This document shows, piece after piece, positions 38,228 to 45,996 of a DNA stretch of 64,000 bases. A program made the position numbers and the translations under genes. The stretch comes from GCA-2862585 sp049890295 (GTDB lineage Bacteria > Bacteroidota > Bacteroidia > Flavobacteriales > UBA7312). How positions within the stretch are numbered: position 1 is the stretch's first letter; every line of letters begins with the position of its first letter. The notes under the pieces were generated by a model. That model did not search any database and was not told where the DNA came from. It saw only the letters and a list, made by a program, of their open reading frames with translations. Location of the stretch: NCBI GenBank assembly GCA_049890295.1, contig JBMHBP010000005.1:39377-103376 (forward strand), in the 5' to 3' direction.

Positions 38228-39235
38228 ATGACTAAAAGTAAACTTGAATACATTTGGCTTGATGGTTATCATCCTACCCAAAACATGCGATCTAAAACAA
38301 AAATCATTGACGACTTTAGTGGAAATTTAGAAGATTGCCCAATTTGGTCTTTTGATGGTAGCTCAACAAAACAAGCTAGTGGAGATTCTTCTGATTGCCT
38401 ACTAAAACCAGTGGCAATTTATCCTGATCCATCGCGAATTAACGGTTATTTAGTAATGACTGAAGTACTTAATGCTGATGGTAAGTCGCACAACTCTAAT
38501 GGTCGATCAACTATTGATGACGATGATAATGATTTTTGGTTCGGCTTTGAACAAGAATACTTTATTATGGATAGAGAAACTCAATTACCGCTAGGTTTTC
38601 CACTTGGCGGATACCCTGGCCCACAAGGTTTGTATTATTGTTCTGTTGGTGGTAAAAACACTCATGGTAGAGAATTTGTTGAAGAGCATGCTGATTTATG
38701 TATAGAAGCTGGTTTAAATTTTCAAGGTATCAATCAAGAAGTTGCTAGTGGACAATGGGAATTTCAATTATTTGCTAAGGGTGCTAAAAAAGCAGGTGAT
38801 GAAATGTGGATTGCAAGGTATTTACTTGATAGGCTAACAGAAAGCTATGGTTACTACATAGAGTATCACCCAAAGCCAGTTAAAGGAGATTGGAATGGCT
38901 CAGGTATGCATGCCAACTTCTCAAACACAACCCTTAGAACTTGTGGATCTAAGGAAATTTATGAAAAAATATGTGACTCATTCAGATCAGTAACTAAAGA
39001 GCACATTAATGTTTATGGTGAATTTAATGATGAAAGATTAACCGGTTTGCATGAGACTGCATCAATCAATGAGTTCAGTTATGGAATTTCAGATAGAGGT
39101 GCATCCATCAGAATTCCAATTTTAACAGTTGAAAATGGATGGAAAGGCTGGTTAGAAGACAGAAGACCTGCATCAAATGGTGATCCATATAAAATAGCAG
39201 CAAGAATTATCAAAACTGTAAAAAGTGCCATTTAA
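38228..39235 (+). CDS. glnA: glutamine synthetase, eukaryote-like type II
   Basis: Cytosolic enzyme of 335 residues that makes glutamine from glutamate, ammonia and ATP. It belongs to the short GSII class rather than the 470-residue GSI or 700-residue GSIII class. N-terminal beta-grasp part: LEYIWLDGYHPTQNMRSKT, then CPIWSFDGSSTKQASG. Catalytic part: FWFGFEQEYFIMDRETQLP, NQEVASGQWEFQ, GSGMHANFSN, and RGASIRIPI. The adenylylation-site tyrosine of GSI is absent by class. The ATG at 38228 follows from the promoter position and homology. It is divergent from the PorE-like gene and followed by a bidirectional terminator. Confidence 0.95.
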   Translation: MTKSKLEYIWLDGYHPTQNMRSKTKIIDDFSGNLEDCPIWSFDGSSTKQASGDSSDCLLKPVAIYPDPSRINGYLVMTEVLNADGKSHNSNGRSTIDDDDNDFWFGFEQEYFIMDRETQLPLGFPLGGYPGPQGLYYCSVGGKNTHGREFVEEHADLCIEAGLNFQGINQEVASGQWEFQLFAKGAKKAGDEMWIARYLLDRLTESYGYYIEYHPKPVKGDWNGSGMHANFSNTTLRTCGSKEIYEKICDSFRSVTKEHINVYGEFNDERLTGLHETASINEFSYGISDRGASIRIPILTVENGWKGWLEDRRPASNGDPYKIAARIIKTVKSAI

Positions 39236-39250
39236 ATCGAATTTTTAATT

Positions 39251-39285
39251 AAAAAATAGCAGAAGAAATTCTGCTATTTTTTTTT
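39251..39285. terminator. bidirectional terminator between glnA and tatA
   Basis: AATAGCAGAA-GAAA-TTCTGCTATT is a perfect 10-bp stem with a T-run on both sides. The tatA stop codon (39274-39276) lies within the stem. Confidence 0.85.
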
Positions 39286-39507
39286 GTCTTCTAAATCATC
39301 TTCAAATTTTTGAACCTCTTCTTTAACTGAAGTTGCTGATGATCTAATCTCTTTTTTTATTTCATCGGAAGCGTCTTTCAATTCTCTCAACCCTTTACCT
39401 AGTCCTCTTGCTAGTTCGGGAATTTTCTTGGACCCAAAAAGCATTACTACAACTAAAAGAATAATAAATAACTCTGGGCCACCAATAAACAATAATGTAA
39501 AAGACAT
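39274..39507 (-). CDS. tatA: Sec-independent protein translocase subunit TatA
   Basis: Single-span membrane protein of 77 residues that forms the pore of the twin-arginine translocase. From the ATG at 39505-39507 it has a short hydrophobic helix ([20 protein letters not shown]), the amphipathic helix [20 protein letters not shown], and a charged tail. The [10 protein letters not shown] hinge is diagnostic of TatA/TatE. An upstream frame extension from 39567 runs into the secDF terminator region and is rejected. No tatC is in the window. Its stop codon is part of a bidirectional terminator. Confidence 0.92.
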   Translation of the reverse strand: MSFTLLFIGGPELFIILLVVVMLFGSKKIPELARGLGKGLRELKDASDEIKKEIRSSATSVKEEVQKFEDDLEDKKK

Positions 39508-39551
39508 ATTGATTGTTTTAAAATATATTACAAAACTACTAAGTATTTGAC

Positions 39552-39583
39552 AAAAAAAACGTCTCAATAAAATTGAGACGTTT
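39552..39583 (-). terminator. terminator after secDF
   Basis: On the minus strand, AAACGTCTCAAT-TTT-ATTGAGACGTTTTTTTT is an 11-12-bp stem followed by a T-run. It isolates secDF from tatA. Confidence 0.85.
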
Positions 39584-39604
39584 CAATAAATCAAATTTTA
39601 ACTA

Positions 39605-42580
39605 TTACTTATCATTCTTATCAGATTTTTTTACAGAATCCAACATTATTGGTGAAGCAACAAATAGTGAGGAATACGTTCCTACTAATACCCCAACCAT
39701 TAAAGCGAACATAAAACCTCTGATAACTTCTCCTCCAAACATAAATATTACTAATAACACAAAAAATGTTGTTAAAGATGTATTCACGGTTCTACTTAAT
39801 GTGCTATTTAATGCATTATTGACAAGCTCGTTAAAGTTTTTCTTTTTGTAAATACCCATGTGCTCACGAATTCTATCGAAAACAACAACGGTATCATTAA
39901 GGGAGTAACCTATTATTGTAAGAAGTGCTGCGATAAATGCTTGATCAATTTCTAATGAGAATGGGAGAATCCCATAAAATATTGAGAAAATTGATAAAAC
40001 GATTAAAACATCATGGAAAACAGCCGCAACAGCACCTAAGCTAAATTGCCATTTTCTAAATCTTATGAGAATGTATAAGAATATGATTAGTAATGAAAAG
40101 ATAATAGACCACAGTGCTGATACTTTTATATCATCAGCAATGGTCGGACCAACCTTTTGAGAACTCATTACTTCAAAACTGCCATATGAATCAAGGCCTT
40201 CGCTAAGTTTTGACATCACTAAATCATCTGCATTCAAGTCTTGACTATCGATCAAGTATTTTGTAGTTATTTTAACCTGATTATTATCACCAAAAGTTTT
40301 TACTTCAGGAAACATTTTTAGGCCATCTTCATCAACAAAGTAATTTGATAAAGCATCTCTTACTGATTCATTTTCAATTGGAGCGTCAAACCTCACAACA
40401 AACGTTCTACCTCCTTTAAAATCTACTCCGTAATTTAATTGTTTAGTTGCTAAAGACCCTATACCGATAAGTATTAGTAAAGAAGATATACCATAAAATA
40501 CTTTTCTTTTTCCAATAAAATCAATGGCCGTATTTTTAAATGCACCACGAGTTATGCTATTGTCAAATGATACTGAATCCTTTTTGTTTAATCTCCAATA
40601 AAATATTAATCTAGTGATAAATATTGCTGAAAATAACGATGTAAGAATACCAATAACTAAGGTCGTAGCAAAACCTTTGATAGGACCAGAACCAAAAATG
40701 TATAAAATTATACCTGTTAGTAGGGTTGTAACGTTGGCATCAACAATTGAGCTGTAGGCATTTTTATATCCATCACTGATGGCTAATTTCAACCCTTTAC
40801 CATTTAGTAATTCCTCTCTAACTCTTTCATAGATCAGTACATTAGCGTCTACCGACATACCTATTGTAAGAACAATACCTGCAATACCTGGTAATGTTAG
40901 TACCGCCCCAATAGATGACAATACTCCAAATACAAAGAATAAGTTTGCTAACAAGGCAAAGTTTGATACTATACCTGCAAAGTTGTAGTAAAATATCATG
41001 TAGATAAGCACAAATACTAAGGCTATGATAAATGACTTAAGTCCTGAATCAATAGCCTCTTGACCCAATGATGGACCTACTATAGCTTCTTCAATAATTC
41101 TGGCGGGTGCAGGTAATTTACCTGACTTAAGAATATTAGAAAGGTCATTTGCTTCGTTGATGGTAAAATTACCTGTTATTTGAGAACGTCCTCCAGAAAT
41201 TTCAGATTGTACAGTTGGGAAAGAATATACATAATCATCTAAAACTATAGCAACACTCTTACCAATATTATCTGCAGTAAGTCTCTTCCATTGTCTAGCA
41301 CCTTCTGCGTTCATTGCCATAGAGACTTCAGGTACTCCATTAAACTGTCCAAAATCCGTACGGGCATCTGTTACCACATCACCTTCCATTGCTGCTTTAC
41401 CATCTCTTGAAGTTACTCTTAATGCAACAAGCTGAACAAACTTACCTTCTGGATCATACGGTTTTACTGTCCATGCAAACTTTAAATCTCTTGGTAAAAT
41501 ACTCTTTACCTCTTCTAATTTTAAATATTCATTTACTTTGGCTGTATCTTTTACGGATGACATACCGCAAACTGGACCACCGTTAGCTTGATTGTCTTGA
41601 GAAATATTAGGGAATAGTACCGCATATAAAGGGTTTTCTTTATTGAATGTTTCAGCCGATAGTGCTGCACTATCGGTCAACGCTTCATTGTCAGAACTGA
41701 GTTCATCTATAGCTAGATCAGAAATAAATTCATCGTCTTCATCTACAGTATCTTCAGTTGATGTTTGAGCATCAGGATCGCTTACCTCTTCCTCTTCAGA
41801 ACTTAATACAGTAGATTTTAAGTATGTATTGACTTGGTCAATCGCACCAATAACTTCAGCATTTTCATAAGTTTCCCAAAATTCTAGTTGAGCAGTACCT
41901 TGTAATAATTTTCTAACTCTTTCAGGGTCTTTTACACCTGGTAGTTCAACTAATATCCTGCCAGATCCTTCTAATCGTTGAATATTTGGTTGAGTAACCC
42001 CAAATCGATCTATTCTAGAACGTAAAATATTAAATGATCGATTTATAGCATCCTCAACTTCAAGACTAATCACATCTAAAACCTCCTGATTAGTTGAGGT
42101 TGAGTTTATCTTGTCCTTTAGTTCTGGAGTGTAAAATATGGAAGCTAATTTTCCATCTGGATTGACCTCAGCGTAAGATTGTCCAAAAAGTGTAACAAAA
42201 TCAGCTTGACTATTTCGTTGTTTTTCAAGAGATAAAGCTATTGCTGATTGAAAGGATTCATCGGAATTATAGTTGGACATTGCCTTAATAACATCAACAA
42301 CTGAAACTTCAAGAGTGACATTCATACCTCCTTTCAAATCCAATCCTAAATTGATTTCACGAGATTTACATTCGTTGTAGGTATAGTTTTTAATCCCAAT
42401 ATTAAATACTGGTTCGGTTGCAATAGAATCAAGATATTGCTTTTCTTTAATTTCATCTCCGTTAGCGTATTCGATAGCATCTGCTTCAATTCCGTCTGCC
42501 ACCCAAGTAAATGACAATTGATATAAACATACCACAGCAAACAAAATTGCAAATAGAGAAACAAAACTTTTATTCTGCAT
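39605..42580 (-). CDS. secDF: fused protein translocase subunit SecDF
   Basis: Inner-membrane protein of 991 residues that joins SecD and SecF, as usual in Bacteroidota. The first span (about 8-27) is followed by the SecD periplasmic P1 domain with LGLDLKGGMNVTLEV and RFGVTQPNIQRLEGSGRILV. Conserved transmembrane block: GIAGIVLTIGMSVDANVLIYERVREEL. The SecF half, beginning near residue 690, has LNYGVDFKGGRTFVVRF and ALLTIIGYSLNDTVVVFDRI. An acidic, low-complexity insertion at about 259-310 (runs of Glu/Asp/Ser) sits in the periplasmic part. SecDF uses the proton gradient to pull exported proteins. Confidence 0.95.
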   Translation of the reverse strand: MQNKSFVSLFAILFAVVCLYQLSFTWVADGIEADAIEYANGDEIKEKQYLDSIATEPVFNIGIKNYTYNECKSREINLGLDLKGGMNVTLEVSVVDVIKAMSNYNSDESFQSAIALSLEKQRNSQADFVTLFGQSYAEVNPDGKLASIFYTPELKDKINSTSTNQEVLDVISLEVEDAINRSFNILRSRIDRFGVTQPNIQRLEGSGRILVELPGVKDPERVRKLLQGTAQLEFWETYENAEVIGAIDQVNTYLKSTVLSSEEEEVSDPDAQTSTEDTVDEDDEFISDLAIDELSSDNEALTDSAALSAETFNKENPLYAVLFPNISQDNQANGGPVCGMSSVKDTAKVNEYLKLEEVKSILPRDLKFAWTVKPYDPEGKFVQLVALRVTSRDGKAAMEGDVVTDARTDFGQFNGVPEVSMAMNAEGARQWKRLTADNIGKSVAIVLDDYVYSFPTVQSEISGGRSQITGNFTINEANDLSNILKSGKLPAPARIIEEAIVGPSLGQEAIDSGLKSFIIALVFVLIYMIFYYNFAGIVSNFALLANLFFVFGVLSSIGAVLTLPGIAGIVLTIGMSVDANVLIYERVREELLNGKGLKLAISDGYKNAYSSIVDANVTTLLTGIILYIFGSGPIKGFATTLVIGILTSLFSAIFITRLIFYWRLNKKDSVSFDNSITRGAFKNTAIDFIGKRKVFYGISSLLILIGIGSLATKQLNYGVDFKGGRTFVVRFDAPIENESVRDALSNYFVDEDGLKMFPEVKTFGDNNQVKITTKYLIDSQDLNADDLVMSKLSEGLDSYGSFEVMSSQKVGPTIADDIKVSALWSIIFSLLIIFLYILIRFRKWQFSLGAVAAVFHDVLIVLSIFSIFYGILPFSLEIDQAFIAALLTIIGYSLNDTVVVFDRIREHMGIYKKKNFNELVNNALNSTLSRTVNTSLTTFFVLLVIFMFGGEVIRGFMFALMVGVLVGTYSSLFVASPIMLDSVKKSDKNDK

Positions 42581-42600
42581 AATTTTTAATTTAGAACGGG

Positions 42601-42631
42601 CAAATATAGAATTTCAAATTTGAAATAGCAA
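42601..42631 (-). promoter_or_regulatory. candidate promoter of secDF
   Basis: On the minus strand, TTG (42629-42631), 20 bases, then TATATTTG (42601-42608). The start site would be near 42594, about 14 bases before the ATG at 42580. Confidence 0.6.
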
Positions 42632-42715
42632 TTTAAAAAACAGCATAGTAATAAGTGTAAAACAATCTTTTTTAATAACTTATTAAGCCATATTATCGTA
42701 ATTTAGCTAACTAAA

Positions 42716-44896
42716 ATGTTTAGATTATATATTTTTCTATTTTTATTTACTTATTATTCAAGCTTTGGACAATTTTTGAATAGAGCTGAACTATCGATCA
42801 TAGAAAATAATTTACTCATCCCTAATCCGTTAACAGGCGGGTTAAATTCTGCTCAACTTTCAAATATTGATTTAAACCAAAATGGCAAAAACGATATTTT
42901 TGTTTTTGAAAGGATTGGTGATAGAGTGTTATGTTTTTTGAACGATTCAGTCGAAAATGAAATTGTTTACTCCTACTCTAGAAAATATTCTAAACGTTTT
43001 CCAGCATTAAACAAATGGGCTCTGCTTGTCGATTTTAATTGTGATGGTAATGAAGATATCTTCACATATAATGATAGCTATGTTAAGGTATACAAAAATA
43101 CTTCAACTTCTGATCTTATTAGTTTTGATACTGAAACCGAGGCATTAGTTAGTGACCTTGGTTCTATAAGCAGTGCTATAATCATTTCTGGAGTTGATAT
43201 CCCTTCATTTGTGGATGTAGATGGAGATAGTGATATTGATGTTTTGACATTCAAACAAAGTGGTGGCTACATGGAATTCCATAAAAATAAAAGCATGGAA
43301 TTATATGGCCATTGTGATAGTTTAATTTTTGAGTTAGAGACTGATTGCTGGGGTGAATTTTTTGAAGGTTTAAATGAATATGACCTCAACACTTGTGATG
43401 AAAACCCGAGTCAACAAGAAATTTCTATTAGAATGGGTGGAGGACATAGTGGTTCATCATCATTAACACTAGATATAGACGGTGACGATGATATGGATAT
43501 TATTCTGGGAGATGTATCTTTTAATAATCTAAACCTTTTAGTTAATGGAGGAGATTCTGAAACTGCTCTGATAACTTCAGTAAATCAAGAATTTCCGATT
43601 GGTAATGGAAGTTCAGTCAGTGCCCAAATCAAGTCATTTCCAGCTGCATTTTATGTAGATGTAGATAATGATAATATTAAAGATATTGTTGTTAGTCCCA
43701 ATACTAAAAATAATGCTGAAAACTTTGAAAGTTTGATGCTTTTTAAAAACACAGGTAATTCTGAAATGCCAAATTTTGAATTTTTAAAATCCAATTTCCT
43801 ACAAGAACACATGCTAGACTTTGGTTCATCGGCCTACCCATCTGTGTTAGATTATAACAATGATGGATTATTCGATTTAGTAGTAGGAAATTATGGCTAC
43901 CATAATGATAATAACCCGTTATCTCAATTAGCTTTATTAAGGAATATTGGTAGTATTACAGAACCAAACTTTGAAGTTGTAGATAGAAATTTCGCCAACA
44001 TCTCCTCTATAGCTTTGGATACTTCATTAAATTTATCTGTTTCGGGACTTTATCCCACTTTCGGAGATCTAGACAATGATGGCGACATGGATATGATTAT
44101 TGGAGACAGTAATGGAAAAATACATTATTTCAAAAATATTTCTGTAACATCAGAAGCACAATTTGAACTTGAGACAGTTCATTTTTTTGGCATTGATATA
44201 GGTCAACATGCTGCTCCATTTTTATTTGATATGAACAATGATAATCTATTAGACCTAGTAATTGGTCAGGTCAATGGAACATTATCATACTCCCAAAATA
44301 ATGGAACCGAAACGTCACCTATTTTTGATAATTTAGTCGATAGCTTTGGTTATTTTTCAGTCAATAATAATGAAAGTTTGTATGGTTATAGTACACCATT
44401 TATATTTAAAAGAAATGGAGAAATTGAAATGCTTGTTGGTAGCGAAAGTGGTAGTGTTTTTCACTATAATAACATTTCTAATAATCTGGAGGGAAATTTT
44501 AATTTAGTGAATGATAACTTTCAAAACATAAAGGAGGGCTCAAATACAGCAATAGTTTTTCATGACTTTACAAATGATGGCAAAAAAGACCTGTTTATGG
44601 GTTTGCAGTCAGGCGGATTATTTTATTTCAAAAATGAAAGCACATCAAACAATACTAATAAATTTGTAGATCTTAACTTTGAGGTATATCCCAATCCTAC
44701 TCAAAATTCATTTGAAGTAACCTCAAATTATAATGATGTTAAACTCTGTTTATATTCAATTCAAGGTAAAAGACTAAAAACTGAAAACTTTTACAAGTCT
44801 ACTACTATTAATATTAGTGCCTTGAAACCATCTGTTTATCTGTTATCATTAGAGGTAGATGGAAAAATCGAATGGCGAAAAATCTTAAAACAATAA
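42716..44896 (+). CDS. secreted FG-GAP/VCBS-repeat protein with type A T9SS sorting domain
   Basis: Extracellular protein of 726 residues. After the signal peptide (MFRLYIFLFLFTYYSSFGQ) there are at least seven FG-GAP/VCBS-like repeats, each with an Asp-rich Ca2+-binding loop: DVDGDSDIDVL, DIDGDDDMDIILGD, DVDNDNIKDIVV, DYNNDGLFDLVVGNYG, DLDNDGDMDMIIGDSNG, DMNNDNLLDLVIGQ and DFTNDGKKDLFMG. These probably fold into a beta-propeller. The C-terminal 75 residues are a type A sorting domain (FEVYPNPTQNSFEVTS, then LYSIQGKRLK, and ending WRKILKQ), which directs export through T9SS and surface attachment. Target or ligand is unknown. It is divergent from secDF. Confidence 0.88.
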   Translation: MFRLYIFLFLFTYYSSFGQFLNRAELSIIENNLLIPNPLTGGLNSAQLSNIDLNQNGKNDIFVFERIGDRVLCFLNDSVENEIVYSYSRKYSKRFPALNKWALLVDFNCDGNEDIFTYNDSYVKVYKNTSTSDLISFDTETEALVSDLGSISSAIIISGVDIPSFVDVDGDSDIDVLTFKQSGGYMEFHKNKSMELYGHCDSLIFELETDCWGEFFEGLNEYDLNTCDENPSQQEISIRMGGGHSGSSSLTLDIDGDDDMDIILGDVSFNNLNLLVNGGDSETALITSVNQEFPIGNGSSVSAQIKSFPAAFYVDVDNDNIKDIVVSPNTKNNAENFESLMLFKNTGNSEMPNFEFLKSNFLQEHMLDFGSSAYPSVLDYNNDGLFDLVVGNYGYHNDNNPLSQLALLRNIGSITEPNFEVVDRNFANISSIALDTSLNLSVSGLYPTFGDLDNDGDMDMIIGDSNGKIHYFKNISVTSEAQFELETVHFFGIDIGQHAAPFLFDMNNDNLLDLVIGQVNGTLSYSQNNGTETSPIFDNLVDSFGYFSVNNNESLYGYSTPFIFKRNGEIEMLVGSESGSVFHYNNISNNLEGNFNLVNDNFQNIKEGSNTAIVFHDFTNDGKKDLFMGLQSGGLFYFKNESTSNNTNKFVDLNFEVYPNPTQNSFEVTSNYNDVKLCLYSIQGKRLKTENFYKSTTINISALKPSVYLLSLEVDGKIEWRKILKQ

Positions 44897-44909
44897 AATT
44901 AAACCGAAT

Positions 44910-45842
44910 TTAGTTGGAATCAGTTAATAGTTGATTGGTAGCCACTACACCTTCAGCAGATTCGTGTAATTTTTTCAATTCGGAGTCGTTTAATTCTATT
45001 TCAACTATTTTTTCGATTCCATTTTTACCTAAAATTACTGGAACACCTAAACAAAGGTCTTTTAATCCAAATTCACCTTCTAAGAGTGTAGAACATGGGA
45101 ACATTTTTTTCTGATCACAAGCTATAGCTTGAACGAGTGATGAAACAGCTGCACCAGGAGCATACCATGCAGAAGTGCCTAACATAGCTGTTAATGTGGC
45201 ACCACCCACTTTAGTATCTTCTAATACTTTTTCTAAACGGTCAGTAGAGAGAAATTCTGAAGCACGAACACTATTTCTTGTGGCTAATCGTGTTAATGGT
45301 AACATTCCTTTATCACTATGTCCGCCAATAACCATACCATCGACGTCAGATGGAGGACAATCTAGAGCTTCACTAAGTCTATATTTAAAACGTGCACTAT
45401 CTAAAGCCCCACCCATACCTATAATTCTATGCTTAGGTAATCCTGTGACTTGATGGGTTAAATAAGTCATAGTATCCATAGGATTACTCACAATAATTAA
45501 AATCACATCAGGAGAGTACTTAATCAAATTTTGAGCTACTGATTTAACAATACCTGCGTTAATCCCAATAAGCTCCTCTCTTGTCATTCCTGGTTTACGA
45601 GGGATTCCGCTGGTAATTACAGCTATATCACTATTTGCAGTTTTTGAATAATCGTTTGTACTACCAACAATTTTCGTGTCGAATCCATTGAGTGTTGCGG
45701 TTTGCATTAAATCCATTGCTTTTCCTTCAGCAAAGTTTTCTTTAATATCTACTAATACTACCTCTGAGGCAAAATCTTTTATAGCAATATATTCTGCACA
45801 ACTTGCACCGACTGCTCCGGCTCCTACTACTGTAACTTTCAT
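44910..45842 (-). CDS. mdh: malate dehydrogenase
   Basis: NAD-dependent TCA-cycle enzyme of 310 residues, LDH-like MDH type. The nucleotide-binding loop is VVGAGAVGASCAEYIA. The substrate loop is GIPRKPGMTREELIG, with the arginines that select dicarboxylates. The catalytic Asp/His region is ALDSARFKYRLSEAL and MVIGGHSDKGMLPL. The sequence ends VATNQLLTDSN. Length and motifs are normal. A possible -7 box TAATTTTG (45859-45866) lies just upstream of the ATG, but no -33 element was recognised. Confidence 0.95.
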   Translation of the reverse strand: MKVTVVGAGAVGASCAEYIAIKDFASEVVLVDIKENFAEGKAMDLMQTATLNGFDTKIVGSTNDYSKTANSDIAVITSGIPRKPGMTREELIGINAGIVKSVAQNLIKYSPDVILIIVSNPMDTMTYLTHQVTGLPKHRIIGMGGALDSARFKYRLSEALDCPPSDVDGMVIGGHSDKGMLPLTRLATRNSVRASEFLSTDRLEKVLEDTKVGGATLTAMLGTSAWYAPGAAVSSLVQAIACDQKKMFPCSTLLEGEFGLKDLCLGVPVILGKNGIEKIVEIELNDSELKKLHESAEGVVATNQLLTDSN

Positions 45843-45937
45843 ATGAGTAATTTTTTTGCAAAATTAAAAATAAGATTTTGATTATTCTATTAAATGTTGG
45901 GTTTTGTAGAGTGACGTTGGTTGTATAATTTAAGCAA

Positions 45938-45968
45938 TTGAATAACTGAAAATATATTCATATCTTTA
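45938..45968 (+). promoter_or_regulatory. candidate promoter of the first type B cargo gene
   Basis: TTG (45938-45940), 20 bases, then TATCTTTA (45961-45968), one mismatch from TAnnTTTG. It lies 28 bases before the ATG at 45997. Confidence 0.5.
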
Positions 45969-45996
45969 TAGGCTGTTATTTTATCACAAAACCAAA

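Noticed and set aside
35991..39583. Similar terminator stems (GTCTCA...TGAGAC) at 35984 and 39552 as a possible dispersed repeat
   Set aside because: Similarity is limited to about six bases per arm, with different loops and flanks; common terminator composition explains it.
41389..41586. Small plus-strand frame opposite secDF
   Set aside because: Antisense to conserved secDF sequence, leucine-rich, no start context and no homology.
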